Assembly: GCA_039000515.1 (NCBI GenBank)
Contig: JBCFYV010000012.1
Coordinates: 44,485,535-44,549,534, forward strand
Direction of reading: 5' to 3'
DNA: 64,000 nt
From: Timema cristinae
Lineage: Eukaryota > Arthropoda > Insecta > Phasmatodea > Timematidae
Below the pieces are notes generated by a model. It did no database searches. It saw nothing but the letters and a program-made list of their open reading frames with translations, and had not been told where the DNA came from. Positions 33,794-45,483 of the stretch are shown piece by piece. The position numbers were made by a program, and so were the translations under genes. Each line of letters starts with the position of its first letter. The stretch's first letter is position 1.

Positions 33794-36700
33794 CTAGCTC
33801 ACCCGACAGACGTCGTTCTGTCAAAAGCTATTGGACTGTGGCAGTCCCACAAACTTATCTTTTCTGGTCAAGTTCTGGTGATGGCGTCGCTTATAAAGGG
33901 CACATGTCGTGATTACATCTTTAATTTTCATTAATGGTCACCAGAACAGATAATTTTGTGATACTATTCAGTCACAAATGTGTAATTTAAACAAAAAATT
34001 GAATATAAACGTATTTCAGAGTGATCACTTTATTTATTTACTATCAAATAGTTACCGTGGAATAAACAATACATTTGCATAATGTTAATATACTTTTCTA
34101 TGTATTTTTAATGTCATAATCATAAACAACAACTACTTACAAAATTCAGTTTTCTATTTCGTACACTGCAATACTTTAGTAATATTGTGTTAAATGATAT
34201 TTTCATTGTAATGCTTTTTGGTACACAATATTTTTTGTTTGATTACCTGGTGCCTAAACAAACAAAGCTGATGGTTTTCTAACACGGGATCAGGCAACAT
34301 ACAATTGGCCATGTGAGAAACATGGGATTTCAAGATTAATGCCGAAATACTCAATGATTGCCCCTGGGATTTATTTATGGTCATAGCGAAAGCAAGCCGC
34401 ACTGGAAACTGAAGTCGTTTAAATTCAAATGGTATGTCAGTCGGAATCATTAAAACGTATTCTCCTGTATACTTTCCCTTTACAGTGGTTGCTTCGATCA
34501 CGTTGTTCAGTAATTTTTTCACCGCTAGCCGTGTGCCGTTACAAAGACGCGGTTGGTTGATATCTCGCAACATTATGATCACCAATCCGACCTTTAATTC
34601 AAGATTGTGAGGCGGCAATTATGGCAAATCCAGTGAGTTCCAAAATTCGGGTGGATAGTTGACGACATCATCTTAGTTAGTAGCGGAATCAACTGATTTG
34701 TATGCCCTCAATTCACCAGAAATTTCATTTTGAATTTTGAAATTTAATTAATTTACATCCATGATTTTGGGAACCAATATAGCTCGTTCACTCAACCAAA
34801 TATGATCTCTGTAATTTTGAGATACGTTTTGGAACACCTTTTGAATGAGTTCAGTTTTTGAATCAGTAAACTGACCAAAATTGTCAGGAAAGGTAACGCA
34901 GCCAGTGAAAGAGTCTAAAGCGAAAATTGCTATTACCTATGTCAATGAGTTGTTTTGAAAATATTTCTCCAGATCGATCATTTTGCAACTCGACACGCAT
35001 ATTCTTGTTTAAATTTAGTATTTTTACGTGTTTCCACAAAACGGAGGACTTTAAACATGCATTAAGTTCATCAGCTGGCGTTGACCATGGAATCACTGGC
35101 AATGTTTGACGAAAATCTCCTGCTAACAAAATCATCGCACCACCAAGTCGGTTTTGATTGTTCCGCAGATCTTGCATGGTTCGGTCAAATGCCTCCAAAG
35201 ACTTTTTATGTGCCATCGTGCATTCATCCCACACTATCAATTTACATTGCTGCAAAACCTTTGCCATTGCAGAGTTCTTTGAAATGTTTCAGATCGGAGT
35301 TTCGTTGCGTTGAATATTCAACGGCAATTTTAGCGCTGAATGGGCTGTTCGACAGCCTTCCAACAATGTAGCTGCAATGCCTGATGAAGGAATGTGGGTG
35401 CAATTTCATTGTGTGACCGAATTGTTGCTAAAATCAAAGAAATCAAAAAAGTTTATCCTGTACCACCGGGAGCGTCCAAGAAGTAAATCCCTCCAGTTCC
35501 ATGATGTACAACTTCCATAAGAGTATCAAATACATACTTTTGGTTGTTGGTTCAGCAGCGGAAGATTTATTCGAGCTAATTCTCTTAAAGCATCGAGATC
35601 GTACATTTTTTCTCGTTGCAACTCTTGATTAAAAGCGTCGTGCATCGGGCGATTGGGCGCGGCCATGCCTAATTGAGATAATAGTTTGTTTGACATAATC
35701 AAGCACATGTCCTCAATTGATATTAACGCCTCGTTGTACATTTGTTCACTGACTTGTAAATTTGGATTTACTGTTCTAATGCGCATTTGATGGAAGATAT
35801 CGTCACACATATATCATCTTTTTATTTATCCATAAATCAATTGGTTTTGATAGGAAGCATGTTGATATAATTAGAGAAAACAATGTTCGTATCTGATGAG
35901 TTTGTGAATAAATTATAGCACCATTGAGAGTTTGATCCTAATGAGCGTCATTTTCTAACAGTTGCAAACGTTGACAGGCTTCTCTTTCTCTGTAAGAGCC
36001 ACACAATTCACCATTAACAGTTCGTAACTGTTGGAATGATGTTGGGCCTCGAACATTGAATAATAGCAATCGCATATAAAAACACTCATCGTTGCTTGGA
36101 TGGACTCAATAAATTAGACCTATAAACGAAACAATAAGTAAATGTGTCGATTGAGAATCGAAGATTAAACACAACCAAGAAAATAACACGCACACATTGA
36201 GAATCGACTGAAAAACTGTCAAAGTGAAATTGTATATGGTTTTTCCTTTATATTATGGTTTGGTACTCTTTTGTTTTATTTGAATAAAACGAAACAATAA
36301 GTAAATGTGTCGATTGAGAAGCGAAGATTAAACACAACCAAGAAAAATAATAATAATAATTGAGAATCTACTGAAAAACTGTCAAAGTCAAATTGTATAT
36401 CGTAGAAAGAGAAAGTGTCAAATCTACGGATGCATTCAAGTAGTTGGTATTAATTTTAAGGTTACGTTCATAAAGAGAAAGTGTCAAATCTATGGATGCA
36501 TTCAAAGTTACTAATTAAATTTCAAATGTTTTTTTCTTCATATTATGGTTTGGTACTCTTTTGTTTTATTTGAATAAAACGAAACAGTAAGTAAATGAAT
36601 TGAAAGTCGATATTAGGGTGTCTGAGATCGATTCACTTAATCGATTCATTGCTCAAATCGATCTTCACGACCAAAAAAATCGATTCTTTGATTAATCTAT

Positions 36701-36924
36701 CTCAGTTCGCCATCTTTAGAATTGACAGCTAGGAACAGTTTGAAAGGTAAAAATAAAAATATAGTTTTTACGTTTTTCAGTGCAATTTTTCCAATCTTTC
36801 TCTTCATAAGAACCTTCCTCTGACTTCAACGAATATTAGAGGAAAAAAATTAGCCGAATTGGTCCAGCCGTTCTCGAGTTTTGCGGTTAGCAACACATTT
36901 AGCCATTCATTTTTATTTATAAGA
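33794..36924 (-). mobile_element. Decayed Helitron, about 3.1 kb
   Basis: On the minus strand the element starts TCTTATAAATAAAAATGAAT after an A (36925) and ends CTAG before a T (33793), the expected A|TC...CTAG|T arrangement. The inner ends (CTCGAGAACGGCTGGACC near the start; GACGTCTGTCGGGTGAGCTAG at the finish, read on the minus strand) match common insect Helitron ends. The 5' part holds direct repeats of about 163 bp (CGAAACAATAAGTAAATG at 36128 and 36291, and a variant at 36580). The replication-initiator (HUH) domain is missing; only helicase remains. Confidence 0.8.
34190..36107 (-). pseudogene. Helitron Pif1-like helicase, broken
   Basis: This is the DNA helicase domain that unwinds DNA during rolling-circle transposition. 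In order on the minus strand: HPSNDECFYMRLLLFNVRGP (near 36105), QIRTLFSLIISTCF, then DIFHQMRIRTVNPNLQVS and MYDLDALRELARINLPLL; FDTLMEVVHHGTGG and FLDAPGGTG (Walker A); LIVWDECTMAHK (Walker B); GAMILLAGDFRQTLPVI (motif III); LNLNKNMRVEL (motif IV); FAMTINKSQGQSL (motif V); and, in another frame, PCFSHGQLYVA and then a stop where Cys-Ser-Arg-Val is expected. Lesions include TAG for Trp at 35940-35938, TAA for the Walker A lysine at 35455-35453, and frameshifts near 35815 and before motif VI. It cannot be active. Confidence 0.85.
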
Positions 36925-37147
36925 TGAGAATATTTAGGATGGTCCCAAGTAATCTTAATTCTAAAACAGCTATGGGCTACTTAAATAAAGATTAATATGG
37001 TTTAATAAAATAAATATCATGTTCAAGGATATTTCAATTTGTTTTAATGGCTACTGTCTTCCAATGTTTCAGCTTTAACATTTTTCCTAAATGAGTTCCT
37101 TATTTTAGCTAAGAGGCTAACTGTAGATCAACTTTCATAGTATATGC

Positions 37148-37360
37148 TTCGGTGGCAGCATTGTCTAAGGCTTCACTCTCACAATAGACTGGACTGCCGA
37201 TGACAGGGAGATCGGGGTTTGAATCTCAGTCAGGTGTATTGAGGGTGGTTTCTCCTTATAGGTTTTACAATCTCCATCAACCTTCTTCATCCCTAACACA
37301 TTGGCGTAACTAATACATATGTGTACAGACCGAAATGTTAGTAAGACGTGGTGCTGAAAA
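37148..37360 (+). mobile_element. SINE family B
   Basis: Head GGTGGCAGCATTGTCTAAGG, B box GGGGTTTGAATCTC, body TATTGAGGGTGGTTTCTCCT, worn tail GACCGAAATGTTAGTAAGAC. Confidence 0.75.
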
Positions 37361-37364
37361 AGAA

Positions 37365-38030
37365 CTCGTAGTAATTGCTTTATTTGAAAGATAAAAATAA
37401 TTACTGGATCTACTTTTACATTATTATACGCCATGCTGTCACTTTTGATAGATACAATAAACACTTTTAAAATAATACTATACTATACTAAAATGTTATC
37501 AATGTTGACCGAAAAAATATGTTTTTATTTTCTAAAATAGGTTCCAAATATTCATTCATAAGCAAATCAAAATATACCCTATAGTGGGCTTTCCTTTCTA
37601 TGTTTGAAGGCTTTGGAGCTTTAACCTCACCCGCTACACTCAGGAAAGAGACTTTAGAGTAGGGGGTGGTTGGTGGGGAATACAGGATAGTTCGCAAACT
37701 CTTCATATTTGTAAAAGCAAGTGTTTCAGCATTTGCAGCGTACGTGCATTATAAGTAATATATTTTCGTGATTTTTCCTACATACTAAATCTTCCAAACC
37801 CTAGGAAAAAATTTGAATATGATAGATTAATAATGAATGGAAAATTTGATATTATTTCCAAATTTAATTATTAGGTGTTAAAGTTAACTCCTAAAGTTCT
37901 ACTTCCAAGACTATATCTAAATCATTTTGCTCCACTTAGACTAGTTTTCCCGCCTTAATTCTGGTGTAATGCTGGCTCCACCTTTCATTATCCCCTTATC
38001 TTCCTGTAACCTGAGGCTTTATTATTTAAG
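37365..38030. other. Intergenic stretch
   Basis: Two short minus frames (37464-37165 and 37706-37488) have no recognised domain; the first overlaps the SINE. No gene supported. Confidence 0.35.
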
Positions 38031-38035
38031 CAATC

Positions 38036-38325
38036 AGCCTCGTGATATAATGGTCAGAGCTCCTAGCTGCTGAACTAGAGGTCCCGGATTCGGTTCCCGG
38101 TTGGTATCGGGGTATTTATTCCCATGGTCACCAGGGTATAGTTAATTAAGCTAAAATCTTCACTGACATCACCCCGTCATGTTCACTATCATCATCCCCT
38201 CATCTCATCGGGACATGCATGCGGGCGTCCAATGGGAAGCGGCACATTAGTAGGCTATTGGCTAACCTTCCCGCAAACTGAGCTACAGATTAGTGTAGTG
38301 CAGACATGCCATTATTATTATTATT
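38036..38325 (+). mobile_element. tRNA-derived SINE family E, near full length
   Basis: Head GCCTCGTGATATAATGGTCA (A box), GGATTCGGTTCCCGG (B box), a unique body (GGGACATGCATGCGGGCGTC, GGCACATTAGTAGGCTATTG) and an (ATT)n tail. TTATTTAAGC before and TTATTTAGGC after look like the target duplication. It is the only copy of this family here and lacks the common CCCGAACGGG tail. Confidence 0.75.
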
Positions 38326-38329
38326 ATTA

Positions 38330-38580
38330 TTTAGGCGTGTTCCAACCAAGACTTGTCACAGAGCGATTGATAGATGCCTGTGACGGTAGATAGGCGGTTC
38401 TTGCATTGGCAGGCAGAGCGCTCGGACGTGGTGCACACTTTTAGGGCTCCAGGGCTACAGATGGCTATGATTAATGCGCCGGAGCTCAGTGTTTATCCCC
38501 GCCGCTGCAAGAATGCGCTAGTGTTGAGCTTACCAACATAAGTATGGGATAAAAGGGTTTGAAGAAATAATAATTACAGA
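38330..38580. other. GC-rich segment, unrecognised
   Basis: Directly after the family E SINE. Phrases GACGGTAGATAGGCGGTTC and CCGGAGCTCAGTGTTTATCC stand out. No clear frame; could be part of another repeat. Confidence 0.3.
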
Positions 38581-38754
38581 GGAAGAGGAAACGCCAAACC
38601 AGTTGAATTACGGAATTAAAACAAATAATTTGTGGCACAAGCCAGAGTAGTACCGCTTAATTACTGCTACTTGATGAAACTTATAAAAATATTTGTTTTG
38701 ATTTGCATGTTGAATTTTATTTTTGTTAAATTCACATGTTCAATTATCGAATAA

Positions 38755-38960
38755 ATAATCAGCCCACAACAGTGTGAACGCGGATTAAATATCAAGCTCG
38801 TCTGCCATGGTTTGACAATGACGGGGACCTCGGGGCTCAAGTCCCGGTCAAGATCACTAAGGGGTGATTTTCCTCATTATGATTCCCCCCCCCTTTTTTT
38901 TCTCATTTTTACTATGCATAGTTTTCATTCCAGTAGGGCATAATTTGATTTATCACCTTT
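38755..38960 (+). mobile_element. SINE family D
   Basis: Head CCACAACAGTGTGAACGCGG, B box GGGGCTCAAGTCCCGG, body CACTAAGGGGTGATTTTCCT. The rest is replaced by C and T runs. Confidence 0.6.
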
Positions 38961-39174
38961 TTTTTTTTTTGTAAAATGGCTCAAAGCTCAGACAATTTCG
39001 AATATGTGTTGTTTTTTTAACTAGGCCTTCCCTGACTACTAATAAGTGCTACTGTTTAATTTATTTAGCGAACAGACTATTTTGGGAACTTTTTTTTTAT
39101 AAAAACTACCTTTAATTATTTAATAAACCTTTAATTATTTAATCATATGTGTAGTTGCATAGTCTAACTTTAAG

Positions 39175-39401
39175 GCAGTATTTGGCAACCTAAGATCCGC
39201 GGACCAGATATGCTGACTAATTTTATCTAGTCCACAATATATTTGGTAAACCAACTATTGTGTTCATAAAGAGTAGTTTAATAACTAGCACTACATTATA
39301 GATATAATGTTTAAATTTTTTACTCAATATTTTTTTAACTTTTCCAGTAAATTTGGTAAAATCCATACGCCCAGCTATATCAAAAATGTTGCCAATCCCT
39401 G
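39175..39401. mobile_element. Short hAT-type MITE
   Basis: The left end CAGTATTTGGCAACCTAAGA and the inverse of the right end (CAGGGATTGGCAACATTTTT) are near-identical inverted repeats. Length is 227 bp with no coding. The 8-bp flanks match only partly, so the copy is old. Confidence 0.6.
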
Positions 39402-39419
39402 CTCTAATTTATCACTTTT

Positions 39420-39600
39420 ACAGATGGTTTGATTGTTTTTGAGGGAGAGGTTGAGGTTAGAATTCCGGCCTGGTGACTTAAGGAAACTTTTTCTAAATGT
39501 TTTCCTATTCTTTCTCCACAAAAATGCGAGTACATTTCCTCTATATTCTAACTTCCTCCGAGTTATTTATCATTACGACTAGTTAGACTGTATTAGTATT
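39420..39600 (+). mobile_element. Worn SINE fragment
   Basis: GAGGTTAGAATTCCGGCC stands for the B box, followed by AAACTTTTTCTAAATGTTTT and CTCCACAAAAATGCGAGTAC of the body. Confidence 0.55.
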
Positions 39601-39639
39601 AAAGGAATAGTATACAATTATATCATTTTTAGTGGTGGA

Positions 39640-39870
39640 CAAGCGTATTAAATGTCATGCACATAAATAGTCCATATGTCCTGTGATGAAGCTGTCGAGG
39701 TTTGGATTTCAGCTGGGTATTTTGAGCTTCTTATTAAATAGTTTCGTGCTCTCTCCGCCCTCAAAAGCTGGCACATCTAATCTCAACTCTACCTTATTAA
39801 TTCATAACCAATTAGTGAAACTAAATTAGTAATATCCGCATGGGTAATTAGGCACAATTCCAACAAAGCA
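39640..39870 (+). mobile_element. Worn SINE fragment with (ATT)n
   Basis: GAGGTTTGGATTTCAGCTGG for the B box region, a worn body (TTGAGCTTCTTATTAAATAG) and tail (CCGCATGGGTAATTAGGCAC). An (ATT)n run follows at 39873-39936. Confidence 0.5.
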
Positions 39871-39878
39871 AGTTATTA

Positions 39879-39920
<42 letters not shown>

Positions 39921-39939
39921 TATTATTATTATTATGGTA

Positions 39940-40800
39940 TGTCTTATGACAGGTCCATTCCTTTTGTCAGCGAACTTATACCACCAATTCCACCAATTCT
40001 TCCTTCTTCAGCTCCCACCAAATAAATATACCCAAGCCTGGAAGAAATGTTTTGGGAGCACTATTTTCCCCACCCCCGCGCATTGTATCCTCTAATCTAA
40101 GGTTCACTCAAGACAAGTCTACCCATTTTAGATCCGTTCATGTCTGGCAGAAAATGTTTGGTATCCCACTATCAAATGGTTCACCATGTATCCACTAAAG
40201 CCTATCATAACCTATTTGGAAGCACGCTATCAAATGGGGCAACACGTACTAAATCCCACTGGGTTTGGTATCGCTCAGGTTAGCCCTATATTCTCGAGAA
40301 ATAATATTCTACCATAAGACGCAAGACAGCCAAAGTAGTCACTGTGAAAATTGAAGGTGCAGACATATGCGTAAGAGTGACGAGTAGATGCATTACAATT
40401 ATCATATGAAGGGCCTTTCATAAAATACAAACTTAGTGAGTAACAGTTGAAGATCACATGACTTGACGTCAAAGTATATCTTTAATTTTTTTCTAACTAG
40501 TAAACTGTCCTATCTCTATTACACTGTTGATAGATGTCTATCATGTATGGGTGTAGTATTGAAATAAAGTATCAATATTTTACTCATTTCTGGTATCGTG
40601 GGGAAAATATCAATATGAGCTTGATCAAAATAAATGATCGATACTGTAGTTATCGGTATTAAAAGCATAATTATTATGAAATAATTGTATACGTATGTAG
40701 CTTATTAATGTGTACTAACCAATGAAAATTTTCAAGCTTTTTATCTATATTATATTTAGAAATTATGTATTTATCTGGTGACAATAAACATATGTTTAGC
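39940..40800. other. Intergenic stretch
   Basis: Short internal repeats of CTATCAAATGG (near 40169 and 40227) suggest a worn local duplication. No gene recognised. Confidence 0.3.
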
Positions 40801-40809
40801 ATTACTACT

Positions 40810-41010
40810 CTCATTTTGGGTTATCTCTAATTATCATTGCACTAATAAAGTAAAGATGAATAAGCTTTAATTTTAGAGAAAGTGTTTTGGCATTTGAGTG
40901 AATGGAGATTGGGAAGACTTTAAGGAAAAATCACATCATTGTATTCGGCTAGGATTCAGGCCCAAACCTCTTAATCACCGTAAAATTAGACAAGTGTACG
41001 AGACTTATTA
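40810..41010 (-). mobile_element. Very worn SINE
   Basis: On the plus strand, GAATGGAGATTGGGAAGACT, AAGGAAAAATCACATCATTG and GGATTCAGGCCCAAACCTC fit the inverse of the B/D body and B box. Confidence 0.4.
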
Positions 41011-41107
41011 TGCTTCTGAACAAATTCCCACTGGTGCAAGTCGAAAATTGATGGTGCAATTTATCAGAACTAGCTTTTTTATCTTGTTCCTGCAGGTTAG
41101 ATACTTT

Positions 41108-41225
41108 TAGACCCCACCGGTGGCTACGTGGACTAAATATCTAACTCATTTCATCTCGTTTATATGTGACGGGTGGGTTGGGGTTCGAATACCAACCAGG
41201 TGCTGTAAATTCCTTTTTTTTTATC
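41108..41225 (+). mobile_element. SINE family D head
   Basis: CCCCACCGGTGGCTACGTGG and B box GGGGTTCGAATACCAACC. The body ends in a T run. Confidence 0.55.
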
Positions 41226-41515
41226 TTCCTACACTAAAATGCAGATACACTTTGCTTACTCTGTAAGGTAGCAAGCTTATATTGCTTGGCTACACTATGG
41301 TGCAGCTAATATTATTGAGTGGTAAATATCACTTAGAAATAGAGACCGAATTTTATGTATTATTAACTTACAAAATGTGTACCTGAATATGCACAAAATC
41401 TGTTAAAATATAAAGTAAAATATTTAATAATGTAAAAATTTGTAACATTAACTAAACCTTCTTTCCACTTGTTAATATATATATATATAAATATATAATA
41501 TATAAATATATATAT

Positions 41516-41745
41516 AGGATTGAAATGTCTGTATACTGAGCTAAGTGTCCTGGGTTCGAGTCCTGTCATGGCCGTAAGATTTTTCATTAATAAATTGTGG
41601 GTTTCTGTTTTTCACAGTGATAAATTAATTACTGCAGGCTGGATGTTGTGTCTGTCCTAGTTTTAATTTAGTTTAAACATCGTGTATTAATATAATCATT
41701 CGATTCGTAAAATGCACGTTAAATAACTAAAATAAATAAATGAAA
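41516..41745 (+). mobile_element. tRNA-like SINE family H
   Basis: Has CTGAGCTAAGTGTCC and a perfect B box, GGGTTCGAGTCC. Its tail AAAATGCACGTTAAATAACT matches the tail beyond the family G copy at 46486 (AAAGTGCACGTTAAATATCT). A mixed TA run precedes it. Confidence 0.55.
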
Positions 41746-41945
41746 ATAGAAAGTAAGACAGATGGAAAAAATATTATATTATATATATATATATATATAT
41801 ATAATAACCAAAACTAGGTTCAAGTCATGACTAGCACAATATCTTGTAGTAAAAAACAAGCTTTCATCATATAAGACATTTAAATCATCATTTAGTGGGA
41901 TTTTTCAGCTGTTAACAGGGTTTCATTCATTCTAATAAAATTATT

Positions 41946-42197
41946 ATTATTACCACTTCGTTTTACGCCCCGTTTGGGTTATACGCTTAAGTACTAATTA
42001 CACTAATGAGATAGGAATTGGGAAGGTTGAATATAGATGAAGTGAACCTGCATTTTCGTGGAGGTAGAGTGGAAAACCACTTAGAAAAAATCATCCCCAT
42101 TTCACCCAATCAAGATCCAAACCTCAATATCTACATCCTCGGCAGTCTAGCTCTACGTGAAACTAGCGCGTTAGCTAACTACGACACCGAGGTGAGT
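41946..42197 (-). mobile_element. SINE family A with likely target duplication
   Basis: Minus-strand copy: the tail inverse (CGCCCCGTTTGGGTTATACG) is at the left, and the head inverse (TTAGCTAACTACGACACCGA) at the right. TCATTCTAATA and TCATTTTAATA flank it. Confidence 0.85.
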
Positions 42198-42204
42198 CAT
42201 TTTA

Positions 42205-42635
42205 ATATAGCTATAAGATAATTTCGTAACACTAAAATCGAACCTAGGAAATTCGACTTATTACGTTAATGCGTTGCCATTAAACTGTGCATATTCTTCA
42301 AGTGATTAAATCAGGTGGCATCTGTAGATATCAGTGATATAGCATTAGTGCACTAACCTCAAGGTTCTGGGCTCGATGTTCACAGCCCAGTGACATTTTT
42401 CAAAATATATTTAAACTCGTTAACTTGCATTAACATTTCAAAAATCAACATTTTAACAAACTTTAACGGCATTTTTTAACTTTGATATAAAACAGTATAT
42501 ACAAACTTTATAATATTATTTATTATACAAGTGACAAACTCTTAAAGCTTTTCCGAACAAATGTTAGAAAAAAACTTGACACCAAAACTAAAGTTTCTAA
42601 TTAATTCCATCACCTGTTTGTCGTTTCCGGAGACC
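42205..42635. other. Intergenic stretch with weak tRNA-like trace
   Basis: Near 42315-42410 there is a possible worn tRNA-like head with CAAGGTTCTGGGCTCGATGT. No gene recognised. Confidence 0.3.
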
Positions 42636-42639
42636 ATTC

Positions 42640-42902
42640 CCTTTTTAGGCCAATGAGGGCTAGCCAGAAATAATGTAAGAAGGCTTGAGATTGGTCAGTT
42701 TTAATAAGTAGTCGCTCTGTGATTGGTGGGTGAACGGGCAAGGTGCCACGCGTCGGAGAGAATGAATAGCTTTATTTTGGACACGAGGCTTGATTAGTTG
42801 TGGGGCTTGGGAGATATTTAAGAGGAGGGGGGCAAAATCCTTGAGGGCAAAGAAATTAAGAGGAGGAAATTTGACTTACAATACTTGTGGTGTTGAAAAT
42901 GA
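42640..42902 (+). promoter_or_regulatory. Candidate promoter and first exon, plus strand
   Basis: GC-richer than its flanks. Two inverted CCAAT boxes (GATTGGTCAG near 42690, GATTGGTGGG near 42721), a TATA-like TATTTAAG at 42815-42822, and a leader ending GAAAATGA|GTAAGTAT. The donor lies right after an ATG at 42899, so the first exon could supply only the start codon. No following exon was recognised. Signals only; no product named. Confidence 0.35.
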
Positions 42903-43179
42903 GTAAGTATAGAGTACTTGAGTGTAGTTAAAAGTAAGAAAACTGGCTTTTTGGATATTACATTCGGCTACTTACGAATTAAGGAAATTAATTATTAGTG
43001 AATTAATTATTAAGCATTTGAAGAAAATATTGTTTAATATGATCATAAAATTTGAATATTGTCTTTGACAAAACTGAAAAAAGACTATACTATTTAATAT
43101 ATCATCTTCAATTAATATGTTCTCGTTTTTAAAATTATTTTTCTTAATAATTTTAGTTTATGAAAAATGAGAAAAAATT

Positions 43180-44140
43180 GAGAAAAAAATATATATATAT
43201 TTACTTTCTCTCGGCACCTCGAAGAGAGAAGCATTGTGATCGTCAAATAATCGAAATCGAGATTTTGATAACTGTTTACGGTTTATGACCCCCTGAAACC
43301 AAAAGAGTTGTTTTCTCAATTCCATCTCTCTGTTAGTATTATTAATATTAGCACGTCTTACTACTCGTTCGGGTTATACGCACTTATGCTAATATGTAAT
43401 GGTAGGATGATTGTGAGATGAAATGGAGGACCTACAGTTTAACGTGGGATCCGAACCACGGTGGAGGCCTCGCATTCCCCGCATTTACAAGTTGTGATTA
43501 ATACACGTCTTGTCAGAGGTGAAGTAAGGGTTTGGTAATCAGATAAATCTGTGCCAGGACCGATGATTGAGCCCCAGACCCACAGCACAGAAGTCCGACA
43601 CCTTACCCATAGACCACCAGGTCACCTTCTCTCTATTAATCTATATTTTTGTATTCCAGGATAGAGAAGAAACTATTTTACCGATTGGTCCAAAACTTGT
43701 TATCTAGGGTTTTATAAGTTCCTCTTAAGGGGTTTTTATAATCAGATAAGCTTATCTAATCATACATAAAATTTACTTATAGGCAAAAAGAGAACAAATC
43801 AATTTTCTCGAAACTTGCTTTAGCGATATATTTTATAAATCTAAAAAACATTTATCATTATAAACAAGATGGCAATTCTCATTTTCTCATAAAAATTATT
43901 TTTAGGGAACCTATATGAGGGAACTTTTAAAATTTTGACAATTTCTCCGCTACTATTTGAGATATGAAATAACTCATCATTTTAAAATTGTGGTACTATT
44001 AAAATTAAATATATTTTATTTAAAAAAATATTTTTATTGAACCAAAAATTTCTAAGCTTTAAGCAAATATATATATAATATATATGCACTTTTTAATTGA
44101 GGGTTTTACATATTAATTTGAGTCTTATGCTCTTTTGTAG
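43180..44140 (-). repeat. Large unclassified repeat, inverted copy 3
   Basis: Its inverse matches copy 1 piece by piece: TCAGGGGGTCATAAACCGT against the GGGGGGTCATGGACGTTGAC region, ACGATCACAATGCTT against GGTCACAATGCTTTACC, and the TTTTATAAAAATAT-type module near 44000. It is interrupted by a family C SINE at 43338-43626. More diverged than the other two. Confidence 0.5.
43338..43626 (-). mobile_element. SINE family C, near full length, inside the large repeat
   Basis: The head on the minus strand reads GGTGACCTGGTGGTCTATGG with GGGGCTCAATCATCGG as B box. The body matches other C copies; the tail is ATAACCCGAACGAGTAGTAA. Confidence 0.85.
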
Positions 44141-44360
44141 ACAAATATGTTTATATTTCTTAAATTTTTCTTTAAAAATGTTTCTATTATTTTATTCCAT
44201 GGAGAAAGTAAGTTTTTACTTTACATCACATCCATTAATGTTTCCAGCCTTTGACCTGGGTAAGATTGAATCAAGCCATATCTCTCATTTTTCCAACACC
44301 GACTTGTTAGGCCTGTCATAGCTTCATATGTTTTATAATCTAACTTAAGACTAGGACAGC

Positions 44361-44514
44361 CAAAACCTCCAGTCCCCGGCCGTTAATTCATCACTGTGAA
44401 AGGGTAAACCCACATTTCATCAAAGATAATTTTTTTGGGCCATGCCGGGAATCAAATCCAAGACCCTTTGCTCAGTAGACAGACAAACTGCCGACCGAGC
44501 TAAGGGAATGTCCG
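44361..44514 (-). mobile_element. tRNA-like SINE family F, copy 2
   Basis: Minus strand: CCTTAGCTCGGTCGGCAG (A box), GGATTTGATTCCCGG (B box), ending GGCCGGGGACTGGAGG. It matches 15836-15972. Confidence 0.65.
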
Positions 44515-44527
44515 AGTAAATAAGTAA

Positions 44528-45017
44528 TCTATACTTATAAAATAACATGTCCTGACTGACTGACTGAATGACTGATTCATCATCGCCGAGCGCAAACTAT
44601 CAAGGATACAAGCATGAAATTCGGACTGTATATTCATTTTGTTATGTAGGCACCCACTAAGAAAGGATTTTAGAAAATTCCACCCCAAAGGGGTCAAAAT
44701 AGGGGATGATAATATGTATGATAATATGTATGAAAGTCCGTCATTTTGAAAGTTATATAAACAAAATTTTGTATTTCGGTTATTGACGTAAAACAAATAA
44801 ATACGTGTTTCAGGAATTTTGGAAATTTTATTTAATAAGGGATGAAAAAGGGGGTGAAAGTTTTGTATCGGACTTGCATTATTTTTGATCTGAGGTCAAG
44901 TTATGGTCATCAACGTAACGTAATATTTTAAATTAATCTGTAAATACATATGTATATTTTCGTATTTGTATATAATCAACTTCCACGCGAGCAAAGCCGC
45001 GGGCAACAGCTATCTAG
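44528..45017 (+). mobile_element. Non-autonomous Helitron, about 490 bp
   Basis: Begins TCTATACTTATAAAATAACA after an A, followed by CTGACTGACTGACTG and CATCGCCGAGCGCAAACT. It ends in GCGAGCAAAGCCGCGGGCAA, then CAGCTATCTAG before a T. Start and end match a widespread insect Helitron type. The 98-codon minus frame inside it (44796-44500) is not meaningful. Confidence 0.75.
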
Positions 45018-45129
45018 TAGTGTATATTGTTTAATTTATGATCTTTGGTGTTGTGTTTTTACAACAATGTATAGACATATTACGTAATTTTGCAAATCTT
45101 ACGAGTTTTTGGGAAATGTATCTTTTAAG

Positions 45130-45372
45130 ACCCACCTCGGTGGTGTAGTTATCTGACGTGCTAGTTTTGTGTTGAGCTAGACTGCCGAGGATGGGAAGAT
45201 ATAGACTCGAATCTCGGTCGAGTGAACTTGGGGTGGTTTTTCCTAAATCTTTTTTACCCTCCCTCCACGCAAATATGGGTTCACTTCCACTGAATTCAGC
45301 TTCCTATTTCTTAAGCTATTAGCGTAATTATTAATTAAACGTATGACCCGAACGGTTAGTGTTGCTATAATT
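45130..45372 (+). mobile_element. SINE family A
   Basis: Head CCCACCTCGGTGGTGTAGTT, B box GACTCGAATCTCGG, complete body, tail TATGACCCGAACGGTTAGTG. Confidence 0.85.
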
Positions 45373-45483
45373 TAATCTCTATTTTAAAATAAGGGTGGGA
45401 GAAATTCTGTGTGGTTCACCGTCACTTTTATTTATTTTAAATGAATAGTTGACACAGAAACTACATTATTTATTACTATTATT

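Noticed and set aside
44500..44796. 98-codon minus frame
   Set aside because: Lies within the short Helitron at 44528-45017 and has no domain.
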